This document shows positions 25,788 to 34,620 of a stretch of DNA of 64,000 nt, in pieces. Position 1 is the stretch's first letter, and every line of letters starts with the position of its first letter. The notes under the pieces were generated by a model. That model did no database searches and was not told the DNA's origin. It saw only the letters and a list, made by a program, of their open reading frames with translations. The translations under genes were made by a program, and so were the position numbers. Origin of the DNA: Brevibacillus sp042683565 (GTDB lineage Bacteria; Bacillota; Bacilli; Brevibacillales; Brevibacillaceae); assembly GCF_042683565.1 (NCBI RefSeq), contig NZ_JBHUJW010000043.1:930001-994000 (forward strand), read 5' to 3'.

Positions 25788-25804
25788 TCCATCCGTTGCC
25801 TGTG

Positions 25805-26227
25805 CTAGCGCACGCGCTGGTATTCTTCCACCACAGCAGTTGCGGGTGCAGGCGATTTTTCATCCGCTTTCAGCTCTACATCGACGATATGTACATTCAC
25901 TTCCACAACCGACAGCCCTGTCATGCTCTCAATTGCGCTGCGCACACTATCTTGAATATTTCGAGCGACATCCGGGATGCGGTGACCGTATTTCACGATG
26001 ATCGAAACATCTACAGCTGCCTCGCGAGAACCTACTTCTACGCGAACGCCGCGGGCAATATTTTTACGGCCTAAACGTTCCGCTATTTCTCCTACGAAAC
26101 CGCCGCTCATCTGCGCCACGCCTTCGACTTCGGACGCAGCCATGCCGGCGATCACTTCCAAGACTTCAGGAGCGATCTGGACCTTCCCAAGTTCTGTTCT
26201 CTCTAAATCTGGAGAAAATTCTTCCAC
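25805..26227 (-). CDS. yqhY: Asp23/Gls24 family envelope stress protein, YqhY-like
   Basis: A 140-residue Asp23 protein (LGKVQIAPEVLEVIAGMAAS, then EVEGVAQMSGG). It has no membrane segment and would be held at the membrane by AmaP. In B. subtilis YqhY is encoded next to accB-accC and its loss is compensated by changes in acetyl-CoA carboxylase, so a link to fatty-acid synthesis is likely. The start is GTG at 26227, 8 bases after GGGAGG; GTG at 26236 overlaps that site. Confidence 0.9.
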   Translation of the reverse strand: MEEFSPDLERTELGKVQIAPEVLEVIAGMAASEVEGVAQMSGGFVGEIAERLGRKNIARGVRVEVGSREAAVDVSIIVKYGHRIPDVARNIQDSVRSAIESMTGLSVVEVNVHIVDVELKADEKSPAPATAVVEEYQRVR

Positions 26228-26295
26228 GCTTCGCACCTCCCTTTGGATTTGTATTCCATTATACCAAGCGCTCTGTTTTTTTACAAATGAGCGCC

Positions 26296-27651
26296 TTACT
26301 CCTCATCGAGGTTCAAATCGTACGTCTCCAGGAATTTCGTATCGAAATGACCGCTCACGAAAACTTCATGCTCCAGCACCTTCAGATGGAACGGGATCGT
26401 CGTCGTGATGCCTTCCACCACGAATTCTCCCAGGGCGCGCTTCATCCGCTCGATCGCCTCGTTGCGGTCTTTGCCCCAGACGATCAGCTTGGCGATCATC
26501 GAATCGTAGTACGGCGGGATGGAATAGCCGGTATAGGCAGCACTGTCCACGCGCACGCCGAAGCCGCCCGGCGGCAGGTACCCGGTGATGCGTCCCGGAG
26601 ACGGCATGAAGTTTTTCGCGGGATTTTCCGCATTGATCCGGCATTCGATCGCCCAGCCGTCCAGCACGACGTCTTCCTGGGTAAAGGACAACGGCAATCC
26701 TGCCGCTACCGTCAGCTGCTCCTTGATCAGATCAAAACCGGTAACCAGCTCTGTAACCGGATGCTCGACCTGGATGCGTGTGTTCATTTCCATGAAGTAA
26801 AACTTGCCGTGCTTATCCAGCAGAAACTCCACCGTTCCTGCGCCGTGATAATTGACCGCCTTGGCTGCAGCGACAGCCGCTTCCCCCATTTGCCTGCGCA
26901 GCTCCTCGCTCAAAGCGGGCGACGGCGCTTCCTCGATCAGCTTCTGGTGACGACGCTGGATCGAGCAGTCGCGCTCGCCCAGGTAGACGACGTTGCCATG
27001 CTTGTCGGCCATGATCTGAATTTCCACATGGCGCGGGCTTTCCACGAATTTTTCCAGGTAGACGCCCGGGTTGCCGAACGCTGTCTTCGCTTCGTTCTGC
27101 GCCTGACGAATCGCCTTTTCCAGATCTTCATCGTCTACTGCAACGCGCATGCCGCGTCCTCCGCCGCCGGCCGTCGCCTTCACCATCACGGGGTAGCCGA
27201 TTTCGTTGGCCGTCTTGATGGCATCTGCCACGTCTTCGATCAGGCCATCCGTCCCCGGTACGGTCGGGACCCCCGCAGCCTTCATCGTATCCTTGGCTGT
27301 CGATTTGTCGCCCATGTTCACGATCGCATCCGGGTCCGGACCGATGAACGTAATGTTGCACGCCGCGCAAATCTCGGCAAAGTCAGCGTTTTCCGCCAGA
27401 AATCCATAGCCGGGGTGAATGGCGTCGGCTCCCACCTTGGTCGCTACGCTCATGATGTTCGCTATGTTCAAGTAGCTGTCCTTGGATGCTTTCGGACCAA
27501 TACAGTAGGCTTCGTCGGCCATTTTTACATGAAGCGCTTCTTGATCCGCTTCGGAGTAGACGGCGACCGTACGAATGCCCAGCTCGCGGCATGCGCGGAT
27601 GACACGGACCGCAATTTCTCCGCGATTGGCAATCAATACTTTCTGAAACAT
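26296..27651 (-). CDS. accC: Acetyl-CoA carboxylase, biotin carboxylase subunit
   Basis: A 451-residue ATP-grasp enzyme that carboxylates the biotin on AccB. Seen: KVLIANRGEIAVRVIRACRE at the N terminus, the ATP loop GGGGRGMR, IQRRHQKLIEEAPSP, and the catalytic MNTRIQVEHPVTE. Length is normal. ATG at 27651 lies after GGGGAG. It follows accB by 16 bases and forms the accB-accC-yqhY unit. Confidence 0.97.
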   Translation of the reverse strand: MFQKVLIANRGEIAVRVIRACRELGIRTVAVYSEADQEALHVKMADEAYCIGPKASKDSYLNIANIMSVATKVGADAIHPGYGFLAENADFAEICAACNITFIGPDPDAIVNMGDKSTAKDTMKAAGVPTVPGTDGLIEDVADAIKTANEIGYPVMVKATAGGGGRGMRVAVDDEDLEKAIRQAQNEAKTAFGNPGVYLEKFVESPRHVEIQIMADKHGNVVYLGERDCSIQRRHQKLIEEAPSPALSEELRRQMGEAAVAAAKAVNYHGAGTVEFLLDKHGKFYFMEMNTRIQVEHPVTELVTGFDLIKEQLTVAAGLPLSFTQEDVVLDGWAIECRINAENPAKNFMPSPGRITGYLPPGGFGVRVDSAAYTGYSIPPYYDSMIAKLIVWGKDRNEAIERMKRALGEFVVEGITTTIPFHLKVLEHEVFVSGHFDTKFLETYDLNLDEE

Positions 27652-27667
27652 TCCGCTCTCCCCCACC

Positions 27668-28174
27668 TTATTCCGGCTTCACCAAAAACAACGGCTGACC
27701 GTATTCAACCAGCTGTCCGTCTTCGACCAGAACTTTGACGATCTCGCCGTTTACTTCTGCCTCGATTTCGTTAAACAGCTTCATCGCTTCCACGATGCAC
27801 ACCACTTTGCTTGCAGTGACTTTGTCGCCTGCCTGCACGTACGGCGGCTTGCCAGGCTCTGGCGATCTATAGAACGTACCGACCATCGGCGATACGATCT
27901 TGTGCAGGTTTGCTTCGTCCTCGAGAGGTGCCGGTGCTGCTTTCGGCGCTTCTGCCACGGGAGCCGGAGCCGCTGCCGGTGCTGCCGCTACAGGTGCTAC
28001 GGGAGCCGGAGCTGCCACAGGAGCTTGTACAACAGGCTGAGTCACGACGACCGTCTCGGTGCCATTCGATTTGCGCAAGGTCACTTTTGCGCCTTCTGTT
28101 TCCAATTTGAATTCATTAATGGAAGATTGATCGATCAGCTTGATAATTTCTCGGATTTCATGAATTTTTAACAC
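27668..28174 (-). CDS. accB: Acetyl-CoA carboxylase biotin carboxyl carrier protein
   Basis: A 168-residue carrier. The N-terminal domain (KIHEIREIIKLID) is joined by an Ala-Pro-rich flexible linker (about 60-95) to the biotinyl domain, where the biotin Lys lies in VEAMKLFNEI. The thumb-containing domain marks the fatty-acid-type BCCP. GTG at 28174 is chosen because AAGGAG lies 9 bases upstream; the in-frame extension to 28327 lacks homology. No FapR-like operator was seen. Confidence 0.96.
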   Translation of the reverse strand: MLKIHEIREIIKLIDQSSINEFKLETEGAKVTLRKSNGTETVVVTQPVVQAPVAAPAPVAPVAAAPAAAPAPVAEAPKAAPAPLEDEANLHKIVSPMVGTFYRSPEPGKPPYVQAGDKVTASKVVCIVEAMKLFNEIEAEVNGEIVKVLVEDGQLVEYGQPLFLVKPE

Positions 28175-28267
28175 GAATGTGCACTCCTTCGTTTCGTTAA
28201 GATGTTTCCGGGTGGCTATATATGTATCAAGAGCAAAGCATAAATCCATGGTAGCCTGTTGACCATA

Positions 28268-28320
28268 ACACGTCAAGAAAGGATTTCCCCGCTTCTTGCC
28301 GCGCAGAAGCGAGGAAACCC
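28268..28320 (-). terminator. Terminator of the spoIIIA operon
   Basis: A long hairpin pairs the region 28281-28296 (GGATTTCCCCGCTTCT) with 28305-28320 (AGAAGCGAGGAAACCC), with a few mismatches, and is followed on the minus strand by TTTCTTG. It lies after spoIIIAH and before accB. Confidence 0.6.
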
Positions 28321-28389
28321 TTACCATGATACCCGTTTCGGGCTGACATTATAACGGTAGCATTGCCCATAGACCACCCTTTCCCGGGC

Positions 28390-29076
28390 TTACGTGGTCT
28401 TGAACTGCACGGTCACATTCGTCGCCGGGACATTGAGCTGCTGCTTCACCTGGGCGATGATGTCGACAGCTTCATTGGCGCTCAGTTTATCCTTCTGGAC
28501 GATGACGGTCACCTTGTCGTCATTCACGTAGACGACCGCATCCTGATAGCCGTTTGCTTTCAGCATCTCCTCGATGTTCGTCACGGCAGTTTCCTGCGCC
28601 GAGAGCTTGTTGAATTTCGCCTGGGCATCCGCGACTGCTTGCGCCGACGACTCGGCGTTTCCGATAATCGCCATTTGTTCGTCTTTTTGCTGCTGGAGCT
28701 GAGCTTCCCGCTTCATTTTGTAGCCCTGGAAAATCTCGCTTGTCGTCTCTGTTACAGGGACAGCGGCATTGCCTGTCTGCGGCTGTGGAGCGGCTTTGGT
28801 ATCAGGCGCTTGCGGATTGGCCGCTTGCACATCCACAGGCAGCCCTGCGGCAACCTGACCCTCGTTTTTTCCGTCTACCGGTGCGGCAGGCGATGGTTGG
28901 TCCACTTGCTTGGACTCGACGACGACACCCGAAATCTGCTCCTGCTTTTGTACAGCTTCCTGCTGTCCGGACGTCGGCACCTGATCTTGCGGGCCTTTCA
29001 CCAAATAATACCCGGAGAGCACTACCATGACTGCCAGCATTGTCAACAACCATACTGTTTGCTTGCGCAGAATCAT
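28390..29076 (-). CDS. spoIIIAH: Stage III sporulation protein AH
   Basis: A 228-residue protein. One N-terminal membrane segment (TVWLLTMLAVMVVLSGYYL) is followed by a Gln/Pro/Ala-rich linker and a C-terminal YscJ/FliF-like ring domain (about 120-228). In B. subtilis SpoIIIAH in the mother-cell membrane pairs with forespore SpoIIQ to form a channel across the intermembrane space. AGGAGG precedes the ATG. It is the last gene of the operon. Confidence 0.93.
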   Translation of the reverse strand: MILRKQTVWLLTMLAVMVVLSGYYLVKGPQDQVPTSGQQEAVQKQEQISGVVVESKQVDQPSPAAPVDGKNEGQVAAGLPVDVQAANPQAPDTKAAPQPQTGNAAVPVTETTSEIFQGYKMKREAQLQQQKDEQMAIIGNAESSAQAVADAQAKFNKLSAQETAVTNIEEMLKANGYQDAVVYVNDDKVTVIVQKDKLSANEAVDIIAQVKQQLNVPATNVTVQFKTT

Positions 29077-29089
29077 TCGCCATTACCTC

Positions 29090-29764
29090 CTACCCTTTTT
29101 TGGGCAAAATGGATATTTTGTAGGCGGGAACGTCCAAAACCTTTTGTACGGCTTCGGTAATCCACGCCTTGACCTGGATGTTGTCGGCGCCCTTGGCTAC
29201 GACGAGGACACCTCTGACGCGCGGCTTCACTGTCTTGACGACGACAGGCTGATCTTGCTTGCCGCCCTGCACAATGACGACTTCGGCATCTTTCGTCTGG
29301 TCGCTCTGGTTGCGTGTCGCCTTGTCTTTGTCCATTTCCTGGTTGGTGGAAGAGCGGTTATTCGTGTTTTGGGCCATAACCAGCTCCGGCGTCGACTCGA
29401 GGTTGACCATCACCTCGACTTCGCCTACGCCTACGACGCTGGTGAGGATGTCCCGCAGCTGTGTGGCGTAGATGTTTTCGTATTCGGCGATGATGTCAGG
29501 CGCGGATTTGGCGCCCATGGCCGGAGCTGCCGCATCCTCTCCGGCGTTGTTCCCGCCGCCGAACCAGCTTGCACTGGCGCTTTCGGCTTGCCCGGCTCCC
29601 CCGCCGCCACCTCCGGCCAATCCGAGCGGCGAATCCCGCTCGACCTGAAGAAAATCTGTCAAGATCATGGCGGCGGCCCCGATTCCCAAGACGACGATCA
29701 AGTAGTGCAGCGGCAACCGCTTTTTGCCGGTTCCTTCCCACAGCTTCCTCAGTTTTTCCAGCAT
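29090..29764 (-). CDS. spoIIIAG: Stage III sporulation protein AG
   Basis: A protein of about 224 residues with a single N-terminal membrane segment (LHYLIVVLGIGAAAMILTD), a Gly/Ala-rich linker and a ring-forming C-terminal domain containing LRDILTSVVGVGEVEVMVNL. SpoIIIAG makes the large ring of the mother-cell-forespore channel. ATG at 29764 is preferred, 5-6 bases after GAGGTGA; an in-frame GTG at 29773 overlaps that site. Confidence 0.92.
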   Translation of the reverse strand: MLEKLRKLWEGTGKKRLPLHYLIVVLGIGAAAMILTDFLQVERDSPLGLAGGGGGGAGQAESASASWFGGGNNAGEDAAAPAMGAKSAPDIIAEYENIYATQLRDILTSVVGVGEVEVMVNLESTPELVMAQNTNNRSSTNQEMDKDKATRNQSDQTKDAEVVIVQGGKQDQPVVVKTVKPRVRGVLVVAKGADNIQVKAWITEAVQKVLDVPAYKISILPKKG

Positions 29765-29795
29765 CTCTCTCACCTCGCTTTTCCGAAAGCTTCTG

Positions 29796-30449
29796 TTACG
29801 AAGACCCGCCCGTCACGACCACCTGATCGCTCGTAAGCCCCCACTGCGCTGCTAGATCGGCAGCGATCTTCGCGTACGTCGGGTCCATCTGGCGTGAAGA
29901 CGTCTCGATGCCTGCTTGTGATGTTACGGCCTGACTTTGCCCCAATTGAATGGTTACCGGCGCGATGGGCTGGATGGGGGTGATGACCGCTGCACTTTTG
30001 TCCTCCTGCTTCTCTTCTCCGATGGTCAGCTCGATTTTCTCGATTGCGGGCTGCTGCGGATTACTGTTGTCGACGCGGATGTTGACATGCTGCACATCCA
30101 GGCCGTATTCCTCCTTCACCTTCGCCTTCACCGCAGCCTCTACTTGCTTCTGCACGTATGCTGTCACCTGCTTGCCCTGCTCCCCGAGCAGCTTTTCGGC
30201 GAAGCGTTTCCACTCCCCGTCAGCAGGTTTGTTCATCTCCTGCTGATAGCGGTCAAACCGCAGGGCCAGATCGTCCTGTGAGAGGCTGAACAAGGCGAAT
30301 ACAGGCGAGATGATCGTCAGCAGCAGGATGAGTCCCATCACCATTTTGACGTAGCGCTGCAAGGTCGTATTGGGCAGGATCAGATCGAGAAAGGCGGCCA
30401 GAAGCACGAGCAGGATGATTTTTTTCAGCCAGAGCGTTAACCAGGTCAT
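29796..30449 (-). CDS. spoIIIAF: Stage III sporulation protein AF
   Basis: A 217-residue protein with two N-terminal membrane segments (IILLVLLAAFLDLILP and VMGLILLLTIISPVFALF) and a soluble C-terminal domain. In this family it resembles an extra ring component of the SpoIIIA complex. ATG at 30449 with TAGGTGAT upstream is chosen; the long in-frame extension to 30680 overlaps spoIIIAE and is not homologous. Confidence 0.9.
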   Translation of the reverse strand: MTWLTLWLKKIILLVLLAAFLDLILPNTTLQRYVKMVMGLILLLTIISPVFALFSLSQDDLALRFDRYQQEMNKPADGEWKRFAEKLLGEQGKQVTAYVQKQVEAAVKAKVKEEYGLDVQHVNIRVDNSNPQQPAIEKIELTIGEEKQEDKSAAVITPIQPIAPVTIQLGQSQAVTSQAGIETSSRQMDPTYAKIAADLAAQWGLTSDQVVVTGGSS

Positions 30450-30457
30450 AAGATCAC

Positions 30458-31642
30458 CTACCGAACCATCATGGAGATGTTGCCCGCTGCGATCATGATG
30501 GTAATCGCCAGAAAGAACATCAGTCCTACCGTTGCCAGCGCGGCGAAGACGAACAGGAGACTTTTGCCGATCGTTCCGAGCGCACTGATGATGGGGCTGT
30601 TTCCGAGCGGCTGCAGCACGGCGGAAGACAGGTTGTAGATCAGGGCAAGCACCAGTATTTTCAATGCCGGAAAGGCGCACAGGAGAATCAGGATGACGAC
30701 TCCTGCCAGCCCTACGGCGTTTTTGACCAGCAGCGAGGCGCTCAGGACGGTGTCAGCCGCATCGGAGAACACTCGTCCGACAATCGGGATGAAGTTTCCC
30801 GTAATGTACTTCGCCGTCCGCAGCGTCACGCCGTCCGTCACGGCCGTAGTGGCTCCCTGAATCGAGATGACGGCGAGAAAAATCGTGAGAAACGACCCGA
30901 GCACCCCCATCGCCACGTTGCGCAGCAAGGTCGCGAGCTGCGTCACCTTGTACCGCTCGGAAAACAGGCTGACGATCGACAGCATCGCAGAGAGAAAGAG
31001 AAGCGGAAAGACCACGTAGGAAATCATCATGCCGCTGATGTTGATCATGAAGATGATGAGCGGATGAAACATCGTCGCCGTCGCCAGATTGCCCATCGAC
31101 GCGAGAAGCGCGATTACGAGCGGGATCATCGCCAGCATGAAGTCAGACATATCGGTGATCGCTTGCTTGGCGTACGAGATGGCGACGTGAAAGCTGTTGA
31201 TCGCGAGCACCATCAGCACGAGGTAGGCGATGGAGTAGGCGACTGTCGACACGGCATTGCGCTCGAACGCATTTTGCATCGTTTCCAGAATCATCGCGAA
31301 CACCGTGATAATGATGATCGAGCTTAGCAGCTTGCCGTTCATCAGGATCTCGCGAAAGAAAAATTTGCCCATGCCCTTGAGAACGGATGTAAAGCTGAAT
31401 TCTCCCTGGTCCATCAGCAGCTGGGTCAAGCCCGGTGACTTCAGGTCGGGCAAGTAGCCCTGGTAGTTGCGCTGCAGCTGCTGCCAGTATTGCTCCACAC
31501 GCTCCAGTTGCAAGTGGTCGACCTGCTCCTGAACGATCTGGTTGAGCGGACCTGCGGCTGGTGTCTGCGCGGCCGATACAGTGCCAATCGGCATCATCAG
31601 GAGCAGCAGAAGAAGAACCGTGAAAGTGCCTGTACGGACCAC
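30458..31642 (-). CDS. spoIIIAE: Stage III sporulation protein AE
   Basis: A 394-residue multi-spanning membrane protein with an N-terminal signal-like segment (FTVLLLLLLMMPIGTVSA) and several later hydrophobic segments. It is the largest membrane component of the SpoIIIA complex. GTG at 31642, 8 bases after a G-rich AG stretch, is preferred; the extension to 31783 reads through spoIIIAD in another frame. Length is close to the B. subtilis protein. Confidence 0.92.
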   Translation of the reverse strand: MVRTGTFTVLLLLLLMMPIGTVSAAQTPAAGPLNQIVQEQVDHLQLERVEQYWQQLQRNYQGYLPDLKSPGLTQLLMDQGEFSFTSVLKGMGKFFFREILMNGKLLSSIIIITVFAMILETMQNAFERNAVSTVAYSIAYLVLMVLAINSFHVAISYAKQAITDMSDFMLAMIPLVIALLASMGNLATATMFHPLIIFMINISGMMISYVVFPLLFLSAMLSIVSLFSERYKVTQLATLLRNVAMGVLGSFLTIFLAVISIQGATTAVTDGVTLRTAKYITGNFIPIVGRVFSDAADTVLSASLLVKNAVGLAGVVILILLCAFPALKILVLALIYNLSSAVLQPLGNSPIISALGTIGKSLLFVFAALATVGLMFFLAITIMIAAGNISMMVR

Positions 31643-31661
31643 GTGGACATCCCCCCTCCCC

Positions 31662-32051
31662 TCATGCAGGCAACAAGTCGATGACCGTTTCGATGATAAT
31701 CTGGATAATCGGCACGGCCATGACCAGGATGAGGACTTTCCCTGCCAGTTCGATCTTGGAGGCGATCGCGCCCTGTCCGGCATCTCGGGTCAATTGCGCG
31801 CCGAATTCGGCAATGTAGGCGATTCCGATAATTTTGAGGATCGTTTCCAGGAACACGAGGTTCAGGTCTGCCTGGACAGCCAGTCGTTCCAAAATCCGGA
31901 TCACATCGACGATTTTGTCTACGACCAGGAAGAAAATGAATATCGCGCTAATGAGAGCCAACAATACGGCGAATATCGGCTTTTGCTCTTTGATGAGCAG
32001 TACGAGGATCGTGGCAATCAATCCCAGTACCACTACTTGCACGATATCCAT
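31662..32051 (-). CDS. spoIIIAD: Stage III sporulation protein AD
   Basis: A 129-residue membrane protein with about four hydrophobic segments (VVVLGLIATILVLLI, FAVLLALISAIFIFFLVV, NLVFLETILKIIGIAYIAEF and the C-terminal VLILVMAVPIIQIIIE). SpoIIIAD resembles the small membrane proteins of type III secretion export gates. GGAGGG lies upstream of the ATG. Confidence 0.93.
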   Translation of the reverse strand: MDIVQVVVLGLIATILVLLIKEQKPIFAVLLALISAIFIFFLVVDKIVDVIRILERLAVQADLNLVFLETILKIIGIAYIAEFGAQLTRDAGQGAIASKIELAGKVLILVMAVPIIQIIIETVIDLLPA

Positions 32052-32066
32052 ACTTGCAAGCCCTCC

Positions 32067-32273
32067 TTAATTCAGCTGAAAAACCCGTTTTACTTCGGCA
32101 AACAAATCTCCCAGGTAGTGGGCAACCATGAACAGGACGATGACGAACCCCAGAAGCGTAACCCAGTGCGCGTAATCTTCTTTTCCGGACTGTTTCAATA
32201 CCGTATGGAGAATCGCTGCGATAAATCCGACTCCCGCAATTTGAAAAATGGGTTGAAGAGACCCCATGTCCAC
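32067..32273 (-). CDS. spoIIIAC: Stage III sporulation protein AC
   Basis: A 68-residue protein with two membrane segments (IFQIAGVGFIAAILHTVL and LLGFVIVLFMVAHYL). GTG at 32273 is preferred: GAGGTG lies 6-7 bases upstream, while a GTG at 32282 overlaps that site and the ATG at 32267 is further away. Size matches B. subtilis SpoIIIAC. Confidence 0.9.
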   Translation of the reverse strand: MDMGSLQPIFQIAGVGFIAAILHTVLKQSGKEDYAHWVTLLGFVIVLFMVAHYLGDLFAEVKRVFQLN

Positions 32274-32289
32274 TGTGAACACCTCGCCT

Positions 32290-32808
32290 TCAGAACATCA
32301 GGATGACGACCAAGAGTCCACCCAAAAATCCGAGACTCTTGTACATCTTCTCGTATTTGGCCTGTTCCACGCGCGCTTCTTCCTCCAGTCCGCGCAGGTG
32401 GGTAACGGCGAGCCGCAAATGCTTCTGCTGGTCTTCCCTGTCCGAGGAGCCGAGCACCTGACCCAGGCTCGCCAGCACCTCGCCTTCCTGTTTGCGCAGC
32501 GCCGTCTCTGGCCAGTGGCGGCTCATCGCCTGCCGCAGCGAGTCTTCGGCGGAATGGGCCTTCTCCGTGACGAGCAGTTCGGCAGCCAGCAGAAATACTC
32601 GGCCGACCTCCTCCGAGATTCTGTTGCCGACCTTGATATAAGCGCGGTGCAACGGTGTCAGACCGTAGACGATTTCGGTTTCCAGCATCTGCAGGGCGAC
32701 CAGCAGTGCTCGCAGCTGCTTCGGCCGACAGGCGTAATATCCGCCGATCTGCCAGCCGACCATGGATGCGGACAAGAGGATGAGCAGAGCCCCAATCAGC
32801 TTGACCAT
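32290..32808 (-). CDS. spoIIIAB: Stage III sporulation protein AB
   Basis: A 172-residue protein with an N-terminal membrane segment (LIGALLILLSASMVGWQIGG), a helical cytoplasmic domain and a C-terminal segment (LGFLGGLLVVILMF). It resembles GspF-type secretion inner-membrane proteins. The start overlaps the end of spoIIIAA by 13 bases, with GGAGAAG upstream. Confidence 0.92.
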   Translation of the reverse strand: MVKLIGALLILLSASMVGWQIGGYYACRPKQLRALLVALQMLETEIVYGLTPLHRAYIKVGNRISEEVGRVFLLAAELLVTEKAHSAEDSLRQAMSRHWPETALRKQEGEVLASLGQVLGSSDREDQQKHLRLAVTHLRGLEEEARVEQAKYEKMYKSLGFLGGLLVVILMF

Positions 32809-33758
32809 GCCATCTTCTCCTTTTCCACCAGCTTCAACTGCTGATCGTACACTCCCTGGATGGTTCCTGCCCCTCTGGAGCGGCTGAGCACGATGTAGCG
32901 CGAGAAGGCGCCATGCTTGATCAGCTTGCCCAGCATGGGCCTTTGCGCCACTTCAGAGACGTCCGCCCCGTGGGCAGTGCAGATGACGGCGACGCCGGCG
33001 TGGATCGCTTCCCAGACAGCATCCCCGTCTTCAGGGCGGCCGACTTCGTCCACAATCAGCACATCAGGAGACATCGAGCGGATGAGCATCATCATCCCGG
33101 CAGCTTTGGGACAAGCATCCAGCACGTCGGTGCGCGGTCCCACGTCCCGCTGCGGAACGCCCTGCAGGCATCCGGCCAGCTCGGATCGCTCATCCACAAT
33201 CCCCACCTTCCGACTGGAGCACCATTCGCTGCCGTAGCTGATCGTTCGGGCCATGTCCCTAAGCAGCGTCGTCTTGCCGCACTGCGGCGGGGAGATGACG
33301 AGGGTATTGAGCAGCCTCCCGTCTTCAAACAGGTACGGCATGACTTTGGCTGCAGCACCTTTTTTCTCGCGCGCGATGCGGATGTTGAAGCTGGTTACAT
33401 CCCGAATCCCCTTCACTTCCCCCCTGTCCAGCACCACCTTGCCCGCGATGCCGATCCGGTGGCCGCCGACTACCGTGATGTACCCCCGCTTCAGCTCTTC
33501 CTCAAGGGCGTACAAGGAGTGCTGGCTGACTTGCCCCAGCAGCTTGACCGCATTTTCCTCGGTAAATATCCATCCTTGCCTTGCAATGGAGGTGAGCTGC
33601 CCGCTCGCGGTCACAAAACTGGATTGCTGGCCGTAGCGGATTTCCAATGGCTGATTTTGCCGCAGCCGTATTTCCTCCAGATGCTCTCTGACCGCGGAGG
33701 GGAGGGCAGTCAGAATGCTTCTTACGGTAGCCGGCAAGATCGCCAGTATTTCTCTCAC
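32796..33758 (-). CDS. spoIIIAA: Stage III sporulation protein AA, secretion-type ATPase
   Basis: A 320-residue AAA ATPase of the secretion/R3H family that powers the SpoIIIA complex. The P-loop is ISPPQCGKTTLL (with Gln-Cys where many have Gly), Walker B is PDVLIVDEVGRPED, and CTAHG follows. The start is a GTG with GGAGGG 8 bases upstream. It is the first gene of the operon. Confidence 0.93.
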   Translation of the reverse strand: MREILAILPATVRSILTALPSAVREHLEEIRLRQNQPLEIRYGQQSSFVTASGQLTSIARQGWIFTEENAVKLLGQVSQHSLYALEEELKRGYITVVGGHRIGIAGKVVLDRGEVKGIRDVTSFNIRIAREKKGAAAKVMPYLFEDGRLLNTLVISPPQCGKTTLLRDMARTISYGSEWCSSRKVGIVDERSELAGCLQGVPQRDVGPRTDVLDACPKAAGMMMLIRSMSPDVLIVDEVGRPEDGDAVWEAIHAGVAVICTAHGADVSEVAQRPMLGKLIKHGAFSRYIVLSRSRGAGTIQGVYDQQLKLVEKEKMAWSS

Positions 33759-33821
33759 AACAGGTACCCTCCTTTTGTGGCCAGACGTTCATCCAGCCTT
33801 TGTCCACTTTGACTTACCTCC

Positions 33822-33851
33822 ATCCTATGCACGGCTGGACGAGATTTATGC
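33822..33851 (-). promoter_or_regulatory. Possible sigma-E promoter of spoIIIA
   Basis: Minus strand: GCATAAA (33851-33845), then 15 bases, then CATAGGAT (33829-33822). This partly fits the sigma-E consensus KMATATT-N14-CATACAHT. The B. subtilis spoIIIA operon is sigma-E driven. The match is imperfect. Confidence 0.35.
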
Positions 33852-33863
33852 TCCCGCTCTACG

Positions 33864-33905
33864 AAAAAAAGCCCGCCCCTCGCCAAAATCGCGGTTGGGG
33901 CAGGC
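33864..33905 (-). terminator. Terminator of the CD1247-type gene
   Basis: GCCCGCCCC (33871-33879) pairs with GGGGCAGGC (33897-33905) with one mismatch, followed on the minus strand by TTTTTTTCG. It precedes the spoIIIA promoter region. Confidence 0.8.
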
Positions 33906-33938
33906 TCCGTAATCCATTTGTCCTCCGGCAACGCTCGC

Positions 33939-34274
33939 TTACGTCGGGTTGACCGCCACCGTGTCTGCTTCCTGATGGCTTGGCTCGGCGGCAAAATGAT
34001 GGTGGCTGTCCTCGCAGTCGGTGACTGTCTCGTACAGATCCTCCTCATTCTCAAACAGGAACAACTCGACGTCCTCCAGATCCTCGTCGATCGCCTGCAC
34101 ATAGTCCTCTGTCTCGTCGATGCGGGTGTGCAGCTCCCGAAACTCCGCATGCATCTCATCGAGTATGCCGACGATCTCCATCAGCAGCTTTCCTTCCGCG
34201 CTTTTTTCACTCACGTCCAGCCCGCTGGCCAGGCCGCGCAAGTACGATATTCGCTCTGTCAATGCTGTCAGCAC
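33939..34274 (-). CDS. CD1247 N-terminal domain protein, unknown function
   Basis: A 111-residue acidic protein. The N-terminal half (RISYLRGLASGLDVSEKSAE, then GKLLMEIVGILDEM) matches the CD1247 N-terminal domain found in spore-forming Firmicutes. The middle is helical and Glu/Asp-rich. The GTG start follows GGAGGGG by 8 bases. It sits between yqhV and spoIIIA and may be sporulation-related by location only. Confidence 0.72.
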   Translation of the reverse strand: MLTALTERISYLRGLASGLDVSEKSAEGKLLMEIVGILDEMHAEFRELHTRIDETEDYVQAIDEDLEDVELFLFENEEDLYETVTDCEDSHHHFAAEPSHQEADTVAVNPT

Positions 34275-34356
34275 AGCTATTCCCCTCCTCTTGTCCGCTT
34301 TTCCCCTCTAGCTTGCCCAATAAAGCGTGCGCGTACCGGTGGAAGGAACTGGCGAC

Positions 34357-34620
34357 TCACTTGCGCACCCCGATCAGGATGCACGAGATCCCGACCAGTA
34401 TCCAGGCGATTTTGGCAAAACTGATCCGGTCGGACATGCCGAGCAGCCCGACGGTTGTTGTCGCAATCAAAATGATCGGTCCGACGATCGCAAGTCCCGA
34501 ATTGATCAAAAGCGCCTTTTCTACCTCGTTCACTTTCAGGATCAACAAGGCAGCCAGCACCTCCATGCTCCCCGACAAGATTCTGAGCGCCGCCATGCCC
34601 AGTATCGCCTTTTCCCACAT
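34357..34620 (-). CDS. yqhV: DUF2619 membrane protein, YqhV-like
   Basis: An 87-residue protein with about three membrane segments (MAALRILSGSMEVLAALLIL, LLINSGLAIVGPIILIATTT and AKIAWILVGISCILIGV). In B. subtilis YqhV is encoded next to the spoIIIA operon, as here, and its function is unknown. ATG at 34620 follows GGGAGGA; the extension to 34674 has no support. Confidence 0.82.
   Translation of the reverse strand: MWEKAILGMAALRILSGSMEVLAALLILKVNEVEKALLINSGLAIVGPIILIATTTVGLLGMSDRISFAKIAWILVGISCILIGVRK

Noticed and set aside
26287..27738. Long open frame opposite accC
   Set aside because: Shadow of accC; no ribosome binding site or domain.
28175..28389. FapR operator or riboswitch before accB
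   Set aside because: No FapR-type palindrome and no riboswitch fold was seen; only the spoIIIA terminator is clear.
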